DNA of 8,035 bases. It comes from an uncultured Coriobacteriaceae bacterium (GTDB taxonomy: Bacteria > Actinomycetota > Coriobacteriia > Coriobacteriales > Eggerthellaceae). Made by a program: the position numbers and the translations under genes. Positions within the stretch are counted from its first letter, which is position 1. The number at the start of each line of letters is the position of its first letter. The stretch spans positions 1 through 8,035 of the forward strand of contig CADBQL010000300.1 of assembly GCA_902796815.1 (NCBI GenBank), given 5' to 3'. The notes beneath the pieces were generated by a model that saw only the letters and a program-made list of their open reading frames with translations, had not been told where the DNA came from and did not search any database. Positions 1 to 6,699 of this stretch are shown here, piece by piece.

Positions 1-1113
1 GCCCCCGACAAAGGCCACCGTGTCAGTCGACCAGAGGCGCGGATCTTCCCCGAACAGCTGCGCAGCTTCTCGCTGCCCATAGGATTGCCCGTACACGTTG
101 CGGGGAGCAGGCCATGCGCGCAGCATATCGATCTCGTCTGGCGGACGCTTCGCACGGATGACCTGGCGCACGCTGCGCGCCCCTTGTCGCAGCGCCGTGG
201 CCACACAGTCAACCCCCGTATCGCCGCCACCTATGACCGCCACGTCTCTACCTTCAGCCGTTATCGCGGACGCCCTGCCCTCAAGGTGAGCGCGTGTGGC
301 TTCGGAAAGGTAATCGAGGGCGAAATGCACCCCTTGAAGATCGACACCGGGAATGTCGAGCCTGCGCGCAACCCGCGCACCGCACGCGAGCACGATCGCG
401 TCGGATTGCTCCTCAATCCGATCGGCTATCGCCTGCGCGTCTACAGAGCAGCGAAACTCGATGCCGCTGTCCTGCATGAGCTTCACGCGACGCTCCACCA
501 CCCACTTCGGCAGCTTCATGTTGGGAATGCCGAACATGAGCAGGCCTCCTGGCTTTTCGTCACGCTCGTAAACCACGACGCGCATGCCGAGCCGCGAAAG
601 CTCCCATGCCGCCGCCAATCCTGCAGGACCCGATCCGATAACGCTCGCAAGAGGCGCGCCGGGCTCTGCGGGCGGCAAGGGCTCAATCCCGTGCGCCCAT
701 TGGTAATCGGACAATGCTCGCTCGTTGTCATGGATGGTCACGGATTCGTCGCCCAATCCCAAATTACAGGCAGTTTCGCACGGCGCAGGGCACACGCGCC
801 CAGTGAATTCTGGGAACGGATTGGTGAGGCCTAATCGAGCGACAGCGTCCTGAAAGCGCCCCCGATAGAGCAAGTCGTTCGTCTCGGGAATCAGATTGTG
901 GAGCGGACAGCCCGTCGCCTGCCGCGCGCCGTTGAAGACAAGCCCGCTCTGACAAAACGCAACCCCGCAGTTCATGCAGCGACTCGCCTGAGCGCGCTGC
1001 TCATCGAGCGGAAGGTCCACCACGAAATCCTCGAAGTCGCCTACGGCTTCGCCTGCGGGCCTCACGCCATGTTCCACGCGTTTGACGCTAAGGTATCCTC
1101 CTGGTTTTCCCAT
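1..1113 (-). CDS. gltD: Glutamate synthase (NADPH) small/beta subunit, C-terminus cut by window edge
   Basis: Translating the reverse complement from the ATG at 1113 gives 371 uninterrupted codons to base 1. GltD oxidises NADPH on FAD and passes electrons through iron-sulphur clusters to the FMN of GltB. Visible in order: cysteines 46, 49, 54 and 69 (CMNCG...FC...GCP) and 108, 112 and 116 (CPAPCETAC), the N-terminal cluster ligands of the family; the FAD-binding motif GSGPAG at 160-165; KPGGLLMFGIP at 187-197; and the NADPH-binding motif IGGGDTG at 294-300. The family usually has about 470-490 residues, so roughly 100-120 C-terminal residues lie outside the window. It follows gltB by 15 nt, as expected for a co-transcribed, co-assembled pair. 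One oddity is Thr78 in IPETND, where I expect Trp (IPEWND). The spacing between Cys54 and Cys69 is longer than in E. coli but resembles Firmicutes-type GltD. Related oxidoreductases (PreT, SudA, NfnB) share this fold, but the position beside gltB settles the call. Confidence 0.97.
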   Translation of the reverse strand, partial: MGKPGGYLSVKRVEHGVRPAGEAVGDFEDFVVDLPLDEQRAQASRCMNCGVAFCQSGLVFNGARQATGCPLHNLIPETNDLLYRGRFQDAVARLGLTNPFPEFTGRVCPAPCETACNLGLGDESVTIHDNERALSDYQWAHGIEPLPPAEPGAPLASVIGSGPAGLAAAWELSRLGMRVVVYERDEKPGGLLMFGIPNMKLPKWVVERRVKLMQDSGIEFRCSVDAQAIADRIEEQSDAIVLACGARVARRLDIPGVDLQGVHFALDYLSEATRAHLEGRASAITAEGRDVAVIGGGDTGVDCVATALRQGARSVRQVIRAKRPPDEIDMLRAWPAPRNVYGQSYGQREAAQLFGEDPRLWSTDTVAFVGG

Positions 1114-1116
1114 AAT

Positions 1117-1130
1117 CCCTCAATCTTCCT
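1117..1130 (-). promoter_or_regulatory. Ribosome binding region of gltD
   Basis: Two purine-rich candidates precede the gltD ATG on the minus strand: GAGGG, ending 3 nt before it, and AGGAAG, ending 11 nt before it and overlapping the gltB stop codon TAG. Neither has ideal spacing. With the 15-nt intergenic gap this suggests that gltD translation leans partly on ribosomes finishing gltB, which would help keep the two subunits in proportion. The coupling is inference. Confidence 0.5.
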
Positions 1131-4100
1131 ACAACAGATCCTGACTCATCTCAAAAGCCCGCTCCACTGCCTCCTCGTGGGTGATACCGGAAGCCTCAAG
1201 CTTTTGCGTGAGCTTAGTCATGCGATCGTACTCGCGCGGGACCACTTTCACGAAGCAATCGCCGATGTCGGAGAACTGGTAGAGCAGCTTCGCCCCGAGC
1301 GGACTTCCCGTGCGCCTTGTATGCTCGTCGATCAATCCGCGTATAAGCTCGAGCTCGACGCGGTCGGGTGCAACGATGTCGACCATATCGCGATTGCATC
1401 GATCGGCAAACGTGCGCTCGACATCGTATACGTATGCGATGCCGCCGCTCATGCCCGCCGCAAAGTTGAGACCGACCTCGCCGAGCACGAGCACGGTTCC
1501 GCCGGTCATGTACTCGCAACCGTTATTGCCTATGCCCTCCACGACAAGCGTGGCTCCAGAATTGCGCACGGCAAAACGCTGGCCGGCGAGTCCGTTTACG
1601 AAACCCCGCCCGCCCGTCGCTCCGTAGAAGGCAACGTTTCCGGCAATGATGTTCTCCTCAGGACGATAGGTTGCCGTGCGGTAAGGAGACACCGTCACGA
1701 TCCCGCCCGAAAGGCCTTTGCCAAAATAGTCGTTTGCCTCTCCTTCGATGTTCAACGTGATTCCAGCAGGCAAAAAAGCACCGAAGCTCACACCACCCGA
1801 ACCAGCGCAATCGATGACCAGGGTTTCATCGGGCAAGCCATCGGGATGACGAGCGCTTATATGAGAGCCGAGCATCGTGCCGACGCAGCGGTTCACGTTA
1901 GCGATGTCGATATGGAATCGTTGGGAAACAAGCGCGCGGCGCGCATCGTGCGTATAAGGGACGAGCAACGTGGCATCGAGCGTCTTGGGAAGCGTGTCCT
2001 CGGGAGCGCAAGACTCGACCGAATGCGGGCAACTCGACCCGGGTATCGACTGTCCGAATTCTGCCTGGGAAACCACGAGCATATCGGAAAGGTCTATAAG
2101 CTGGGCTTTCCATCCGCCCGCCTCCGGAATCTGACGCAGGCAATCAGCGCGTCCGACCATGTCTTCGACGGTCGCGAACCCGAGCTGCGCCATGATGCGA
2201 CGCAGCTGTTCGGCCACCATCATCATGAAATTCACCACATACTCTGGCTTGCCATGGAAGCGTCTGCGCAGCTCGCAGTTCTGCGTGGCAATGCCCACGG
2301 GACACGAATCCTGCTGGCAATCGCGCTGCATCAGGCAACCCAGAGCCACGAGGGGCATGGTCGCGAAGCCGAACTCTTCGGCGCCGAGCAGACATGCGAT
2401 CGCGACATCCCGGCCATCCATGAGCTTGCCGTCAGCTTCGAGCACCACGCGCGAGCGCAATCCGTTGCGCAGCAGGGTCTGCTGCGTCTCTGCCAGGCCA
2501 AGCTCGAGGGGAAGGCCCGCATGGTAAATCGAGTCGCGCGGAGCAGCGCCCGTACCGCCGTTGCATCCCGAAATCAGGATCTTGTGCGCACCTCCCTTCG
2601 CAACGCCCGTGGCGATGGTTCCGACTCCGGTCTCGGCCACGAGTTTTACCGAAACGCGTGCGTTCGGATTGGCATTCTTCATGTCGAAGATGACTTCGGC
2701 CAAATCTTCGATCGAATAGATGTCGTGATGGGGCGGCGGGGCTATGAGGCCGACGCCGGGCGTGCAGCGGCGCGCGCGAGCAATCCAAGGCCAGACCTTG
2801 GCGCCTGGCAGATGCCCGCCTTCACCGGGCTTTGCGCCCTGCGCCATCTTAATCTGGATTTCGTCGGCGCTCATCAGATAACGGCTCGTCACGCCGAATC
2901 GTCCCGACGCGATCTGCTTGATGGCCGAGCGCTTGCTATCGCCGTTGGGAAGGGTAACTTCGCGCGCAGGGTCTTCCCCACCCTCGCCGCTGTTCGAGCG
3001 TCCGCCAAGCCTGTTCATGGCTATCGCGAGGCTCTCGTGGGCTTCTTGCGAAATGGAACCGTAGCTCATAGCTCCGGTGTTGAATCGTTTCACGATTTCG
3101 CTGGCAGGCTCCACCTCGTCGAGAGGAATGGGATTTGTACCCTGGACGAAATCGAGCAGGTCTCCCAGCTTGACAGCGCGCCCAGCAACGTGAATCGAGT
3201 CACTGTACTCGTCGAACAGAGCAGTATCGTTTTCACGCACGGCACGCTGGAACAAGTTTATCGTCAGCGGGTTGAGCAAGTGCTCTTCTCCACCGAGTGG
3301 ACGCCACGCAGAAAGTCCCGAGCTCGGAAGCTGATCAGGCGAGGGGCTCGCGAGCAGCTTCTTGGCTTGTTCGGCACGCTCGTCACACTCCCTTTGCACG
3401 TCGTCGATCCCCAGACCCTCGATGCGGCTGACCGTACCCGTGAAGTGCTCCTCTACGAATGCGCTCGACAACCCCACAGCCTCGAAAACCTGCGCGGCAT
3501 GATAGCCCTGCATGGTTGATATGCCCATCTTCGACATCACGGAGACGATGCCCGCAACGACGGCGCGGTTGTAGTTGGCCACCGCCTCGGCTTCGCTTAA
3601 CTCAATTACGTTGCGGCTGCACAGATTGCGGATGGTGTCATGCGCGAGATATGGGTATATACCTGAAGCGGAATAGCCCACGAGCGCGGCGAAGTCATGC
3701 GGGGTTATGGCATCGCCCGACTCCACGATGATGTCGGCATGCGTACGCAGCCCCTTGCGAAGCAAATGGTTGTGAACCGATGCCACCGCGAGCAACGACG
3801 GCATGGGAACGAGTCCCTCCCCAGCACGATCGGATATGACGATTAGGTCGACACCTCCCCTCACCGCAGACTCAGCTTTTGCGCGAAGGCACCCAAGCTC
3901 ATCATCGAGCGCGTGCGGGCCTTTGGACGCATCGTATGCGGCCCTGAGCCTGCATGACTTGAAACCGTGGCGCTCGATGCTCGCAAGCGCCTGGAATTGG
4001 GACCGGTCGAGCAAGGGCGTATCAAGCCTCACCAGCCTGCAGTTCGTGCGCGTGTCCTCCAACAGATTGCCGTGGTTGCCCACGTACAGCATCGTGGACG

Positions 4101-5790
4101 TGATGAACGATTCTCGCAGTGCGTCAATCGGTGGATTTGTGACCTGGGCAAACAACTGGTTGAAATAATCGAAGAAGCTTCGCGGCTTCTTCGAGAGACA
4201 CGCAAGCGGAACGTCTGCGCCCATCGAGGCGAGAGGTGCCGCCCCATTGCATGCCATGGGAATGATTGACTCCTCGATATCGTCGAAGAAGTATCCGTGT
4301 AAGGCCTGGCGCTCGTGAAGCGGGATGCCGTCGTCGGCCACAGAAGGATGAGGGTTTTCCGAATGCTTCCCGTCAACCATCAAAGAATCGTCCGCATCGC
4401 CGCTGAAACCCGACTCGACGAGTGTATCGAGCGTAAGCATTTCGGAGTCGATCCAGCTGCGATACGGTTTTTCATTGGCAAACGCGTCCTTAATCTCATC
4501 GTCGAAGAGCACCCGGCCCAAAGCTGGGTCCACGAGCAGCATCTGCCCGGGACCGAGGCTTCCCGAAATGAGCACGCTCGCAGGATCCACGTCGAGCACG
4601 CCCACCTCGCTCGACAGGATGAGACGATCGTCCGACGTCACGTAATATCGCGCAGGCCTCAGGCCGTTTCGGTCAATCACCGCCCCGGTCACGCACCCGT
4701 CTGAGAATGCGATTGCGGCGGGCCCATCCCAACCTTCCATGAGCATCGATTGGTAGGCATCCCACGCCCTTCGCTTATCCGACAGATACCCATTCTTATC
4801 CCACGGTTCGGGCAAAAACATGGATACCGCGCGAGGCAGGCTTCGCCCGTTCATGGTCACAAACTCAAGCACGTTGTCGAGCATTGCAGAATCGGACCCC
4901 TCCCCGTTCAGGATGGGAAGCACGCTTTCCAAATCGGCGCCCATAACAGGCGAATACAGATTCGCCTCACGTGCCCGAGTCCAGCTCACATTGCAACGAA
5001 GCGTGTTAATCTCCCCATTGTGAACGATGTAGCGGTTGGGATGCGCCCGCTCCCACGACGGGTTCGTATTGGTGGAGTAACGCGAATGGACCAGGGCAAT
5101 TGCTGTCTCGGTGGAGGCGTCATCGAGATCGCAGAAGAAACCGCGCATCTGCGTGGAGACAAGCATGCCCTTGTACACGACGGTACGGGCGCTCATCGAG
5201 CAGACGTAGAAAATGCGATCAGCAAGGCCGGGCTCTTCCATTGCCGCTTTCTCGACGATCCTCCGGCACACGTACAACCGCCGTTCGAAATCATCTCCAG
5301 CCGCCGCATCGCCGGGCCGCGCCAAAAACGCCTGCTTGATAGTGGGCATGCACGAACGGGCCGTCTCTCCCAGCCCATGCGGGTCTACGGGAACGTCGCG
5401 CCAGAAGAGCAGCGGAATGCCACAACGTGCGCATCCCTCCTCGAAAACGCGGATCGCACAGGCGATTCCCTCGTCATCTCTCGGGAGAAAGAGCATGGCC
5501 ACGCCGTAGTCCCCTTCGGCTGGCAGCAAGCTCCCGCATTTCTGGGCTTCTTTGCGAAAGAAGCGGTGGGGGATCTGGAATAGGATTCCCGCCCCGTCGC
5601 CCGTATTCTTCTCCAGCCCGACGCCCCCACGGTGCTCGAGGTTCACGAGCACGGACAGCGCGTCGTCAATCATCTGGTGCGACCGCTTGCCGGTCAAGTG
5701 CGCCAGGGCACCGATACCGCACGCATCGTGCTCAAATTCGCTTCGGTACAAACCCGTTTTCTGGGCAGTAGATGTGTCGCCAAATGCCAT
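1129..5790 (-). CDS. gltB: Glutamate synthase (NADPH) large/alpha subunit
   Basis: This complete 1553-residue protein has the normal length for bacterial GltB. It hydrolyses glutamine, channels the ammonia to an FMN site and forms glutamate from 2-oxoglutarate. Domains in order: a class II (Ntn) glutaminase at about 24-430, with presumed nucleophile Cys24 in DACGIG after a 23-residue propeptide, plus HSRYSTNTN (235-243) and HNGEIN (257-262); a central domain at about 490-780; the FMN/synthase domain at about 830-1195, with KPGEGGHLPG (987-996), TPGVGLI and PPPHHDIYSIEDLA; and the C-terminal GXGXG beta-helix at about 1265-1455. The [3Fe-4S] ligands are Cys1152, Cys1158 and Cys1163 (C-x5-C-x4-CPVG). 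The ATG is supported by a strong AGGAGA upstream and by the correct distance to Cys24. Minor oddities are SGCNGGTGAAP (1074-1084), AETQQTL (1100-1106), and an apparently extra acidic/polar stretch at about 463-488. No frameshift is seen. It is transcribed with gltD and probably regulated by nitrogen from the upstream region. Confidence 0.98.
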   Translation of the reverse strand: MAFGDTSTAQKTGLYRSEFEHDACGIGALAHLTGKRSHQMIDDALSVLVNLEHRGGVGLEKNTGDGAGILFQIPHRFFRKEAQKCGSLLPAEGDYGVAMLFLPRDDEGIACAIRVFEEGCARCGIPLLFWRDVPVDPHGLGETARSCMPTIKQAFLARPGDAAAGDDFERRLYVCRRIVEKAAMEEPGLADRIFYVCSMSARTVVYKGMLVSTQMRGFFCDLDDASTETAIALVHSRYSTNTNPSWERAHPNRYIVHNGEINTLRCNVSWTRAREANLYSPVMGADLESVLPILNGEGSDSAMLDNVLEFVTMNGRSLPRAVSMFLPEPWDKNGYLSDKRRAWDAYQSMLMEGWDGPAAIAFSDGCVTGAVIDRNGLRPARYYVTSDDRLILSSEVGVLDVDPASVLISGSLGPGQMLLVDPALGRVLFDDEIKDAFANEKPYRSWIDSEMLTLDTLVESGFSGDADDSLMVDGKHSENPHPSVADDGIPLHERQALHGYFFDDIEESIIPMACNGAAPLASMGADVPLACLSKKPRSFFDYFNQLFAQVTNPPIDALRESFITSTMLYVGNHGNLLEDTRTNCRLVRLDTPLLDRSQFQALASIERHGFKSCRLRAAYDASKGPHALDDELGCLRAKAESAVRGGVDLIVISDRAGEGLVPMPSLLAVASVHNHLLRKGLRTHADIIVESGDAITPHDFAALVGYSASGIYPYLAHDTIRNLCSRNVIELSEAEAVANYNRAVVAGIVSVMSKMGISTMQGYHAAQVFEAVGLSSAFVEEHFTGTVSRIEGLGIDDVQRECDERAEQAKKLLASPSPDQLPSSGLSAWRPLGGEEHLLNPLTINLFQRAVRENDTALFDEYSDSIHVAGRAVKLGDLLDFVQGTNPIPLDEVEPASEIVKRFNTGAMSYGSISQEAHESLAIAMNRLGGRSNSGEGGEDPAREVTLPNGDSKRSAIKQIASGRFGVTSRYLMSADEIQIKMAQGAKPGEGGHLPGAKVWPWIARARRCTPGVGLIAPPPHHDIYSIEDLAEVIFDMKNANPNARVSVKLVAETGVGTIATGVAKGGAHKILISGCNGGTGAAPRDSIYHAGLPLELGLAETQQTLLRNGLRSRVVLEADGKLMDGRDVAIACLLGAEEFGFATMPLVALGCLMQRDCQQDSCPVGIATQNCELRRRFHGKPEYVVNFMMMVAEQLRRIMAQLGFATVEDMVGRADCLRQIPEAGGWKAQLIDLSDMLVVSQAEFGQSIPGSSCPHSVESCAPEDTLPKTLDATLLVPYTHDARRALVSQRFHIDIANVNRCVGTMLGSHISARHPDGLPDETLVIDCAGSGGVSFGAFLPAGITLNIEGEANDYFGKGLSGGIVTVSPYRTATYRPEENIIAGNVAFYGATGGRGFVNGLAGQRFAVRNSGATLVVEGIGNNGCEYMTGGTVLVLGEVGLNFAAGMSGGIAYVYDVERTFADRCNRDMVDIVAPDRVELELIRGLIDEHTRRTGSPLGAKLLYQFSDIGDCFVKVVPREYDRMTKLTQKLEASGITHEEAVERAFEMSQDLL
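4169..4194. repeat. Perfect 10-bp inverted repeat inside gltB
   Basis: The arms TCGAAGAAGC and GCTTCTTCGA flank a 6-nt centre (TTCGCG), giving a perfect 10-bp stem within gltB codons. On the minus strand the segment encodes the KKPRSFFD part of the central domain (residues 534-541). The AAG AAG and TTC TTC codon pairs are naturally complementary, so the structure may be a by-product of conserved protein sequence rather than a functional RNA element. No T-run follows on either strand, so it does not look like a terminator. Confidence 0.6.
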
Positions 5791-5795
5791 GCTCT

Positions 5796-5801
5796 TCTCC
5801 T
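5796..5801 (-). promoter_or_regulatory. Ribosome binding site of gltB
   Basis: On the minus strand AGGAGA lies 5 nt before the gltB ATG (AGGAGA-AGAGC-ATG). It is a near-perfect Shine-Dalgarno sequence, the strongest in the window, and it fixes the gltB start. Confidence 0.85.
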
Positions 5802-5816
5802 GACGAGATCAGACGC

Positions 5817-5844
5817 AAAAACCCGAACGGAGGTCGATGCGACC
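5817..5844 (-). promoter_or_regulatory. Small hairpin and T-run in the gltB leader (possible attenuator)
   Basis: On the minus strand, GGTCG-CAT-CGACC forms a perfect 5-bp stem (5844-5832). It is followed by CCGTTCGG, which can form a very short second stem, and then by five T (5821-5817), about 26 nt before the gltB start. The layout resembles a weak intrinsic terminator or attenuator in the leader, but the stem next to the T-run is very short. If the -10 box proposed at 5849-5854 is correct, transcription would start within or next to the first stem. Low confidence. Confidence 0.22.
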
Positions 5845-5848
5845 GCCA

Positions 5849-5854
5849 ATTTTA
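5849..5854 (-). promoter_or_regulatory. Candidate -10 box for gltBD
   Basis: TAAAAT on the minus strand matches the sigma-70 -10 consensus TATAAT at 5 of 6 positions. A start near 5842 would give a leader of about 50 nt before gltB. The hexamer 17 bp upstream (GCGCCG at 5877-5872) is nothing like TTGACA. A promoter here would therefore need help from an activator, which fits the candidate GlnR-type site directly upstream. It was found by eye, and such a hexamer can easily occur by chance in a short AT-rich patch. Confidence 0.3.
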
Positions 5855-5877
5855 GATATCAAGTCTAGAAGCGGCGC

Positions 5878-5915
5878 ATGTCATATCTATTACGGCCACG
5901 TTTCCGAGAGATTAA
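5878..5915 (-). promoter_or_regulatory. Candidate GlnR-type operator upstream of gltB
   Basis: Read on the minus strand, this stretch is TTAAT-n6-GAAAC-n6-GTAAT-n6-GACAT. That is the four-half-site, 11-bp-period layout of the Streptomyces GlnR box as I recall it (gTnAc-n6-GaAAc, twice). By my count 13 of 18 defined positions match, and the second half-site, GAAAC, matches perfectly. Its near edge is 88 bp from the gltB ATG. Relative to the candidate -10 box it would cover about -36 to -73, where an activator commonly sits. The gene immediately upstream encodes a GlnR-like DNA-binding domain, so a cognate regulator is at hand. That the site is bound is inference. Confidence 0.42.
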
Positions 5916-5955
5916 ACTTCCAGTTTTGGAGGAAGCGCTTGCAGGCTTCAATTGT

Positions 5956-5986
5956 CAGTTGGACCTCAGAAGGCCCAACGCAACTG
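5956..5986. repeat. Inverted repeat with two competing stems between the regulator gene and gltB
   Basis: On the plus strand GTTGGACCT (5958-5966) and AGGCCCAAC (5971-5979) form a 9-bp stem with one G-T wobble and a CAGA loop. An overlapping outer pair, CAGTTG (5956-5961) and CAACTG (5981-5986), is a perfect 6-bp alternative. On the minus strand it begins about 49 nt after the regulator's TAA stop. No T-run follows on the minus strand, so it is not a standard intrinsic terminator. It could still be a processing or Rho-assisted end for the pyrG-regulator transcript, or a protein-binding dyad. Confidence 0.45.
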
Positions 5987-6027
5987 CACCTACGCGGCGG
6001 TTACGACCAAGGTTCAATTTTTGACCG

Positions 6028-6699
6028 TTATCTGGATCGCCAGAGGTAGCCGACGCCTCTAACTGTCTCGAGCTGTTGCGCCAAGTCGGGACCGAGCTTC
6101 GAGCGAATCCTTCGCACGTGCACGTCGACGGTGCGGCAACCGCCGAAATAGTCGAATCCCCATACGTTGCGCAGCAGGAGCTCGCGAGAAAACGCACGGT
6201 CGGAATGCTGGACGAGATAGGCTAGCAATGCGTATTCCAAATAGGTAAAATCAACAGGGTCGCCTGCTACCGTCACTTGGTAGGTCGCCAGGTTGATGAT
6301 CATGCTACCAACCGTTATGGTCTCGTCGAGCTCATTAAATATCTGGCCGCCCAAAAGCCTGCTTATACGCAACTCGCACTCGAGGGCACTCGCACCATGC
6401 ATCACGAAGTCCGCAGGAACCCGCATTGGAAACTGCAATGCTTCGGCATTTTCCTCATCCACGATGAACAGCAGCGGGCACGCGCGTCTTTCCGCGAGCG
6501 ACTCGACTTCCTCCCGTTTGGCGGACGCAGTCCCCCTAGCCTCGAATACCACAAGGTCAACAGCTGGACCCCTAACAGCCAGCTGCTCGATTTGAAGCGT
6601 CGTACCAGCCGTAACTCTAACGTCCAAGCACGCAAACACCTGCTGGAACTTGAATGCATTATCCAACGAATTTGCGATGAACAGCGCATGTTTTCGCAT
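6028..6699 (-). CDS. OmpR/PhoB-family winged-helix regulator with degenerate receiver domain (GlnR-like)
   Basis: The 223-residue protein has the length and two-domain plan of an OmpR/PhoB response regulator. Residues 1-118 resemble a receiver fold, and about 128-221 are a PhoB-type winged helix with FTYLEYALLAYL, a VWGFDYFGG segment (179-187) and RTVDVHVRRIRSKLG (189-203), ending ETVRGVGYLW. This half is close to GlnR of Streptomyces and Mycobacterium as I remember it (VWGYDFFGG, RTVDVHVRRLRAKLG). The receiver lacks the N-terminal acidic pair, has Glu53 (VDLVVFEARG) where the phospho-Asp belongs, Val80 in place of the switch Thr/Ser, and His101 near where the Lys should be. Control by phosphorylation is therefore unlikely. 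The ATG start overlaps the pyrG stop by one base (TGATG). A GTG one codon earlier is an alternative, and neither has a good ribosome binding site, so translational coupling is likely. Nitrogen control of gltBD is inferred. Another PhoB-type regulator with a GlnR-like recognition helix remains possible. Confidence 0.9.
   Translation of the reverse strand: MRKHALFIANSLDNAFKFQQVFACLDVRVTAGTTLQIEQLAVRGPAVDLVVFEARGTASAKREEVESLAERRACPLLFIVDEENAEALQFPMRVPADFVMHGASALECELRISRLLGGQIFNELDETITVGSMIINLATYQVTVAGDPVDFTYLEYALLAYLVQHSDRAFSRELLLRNVWGFDYFGGCRTVDVHVRRIRSKLGPDLAQQLETVRGVGYLWRSR

Noticed and set aside
85..834. A 249-codon plus-strand open frame
   Set aside because: It is antisense to the well-supported gltD coding region. 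The translation is rich in Arg, Ala and His with no recognisable domain.
898..3519. An 873-codon open frame on the plus strand
   Set aside because: It lies entirely opposite gltB and gltD, which have full-length conserved domains. The translation shows no known motif, and long antisense frames are common in GC-rich genes with biased third positions.
4750..5583. A 277-codon plus-strand open frame
   Set aside because: It is a shadow of the GltB glutaminase domain on the other strand, with no motif of its own.
5958..5979. Intrinsic terminator for the pyrG-regulator transcript
   Set aside because: The stem is good but no T-run follows on the minus strand, so it is reported only as an inverted repeat.
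5837..6049. A 70-codon plus-strand frame covering the regulator-gltB spacer, with GGAGG 3 nt before its ATG
   Set aside because: The Shine-Dalgarno spacing is too short, the frame runs into the regulator gene on the opposite strand, and the peptide resembles nothing I know. A divergent small protein cannot be excluded, but no positive evidence supports it.
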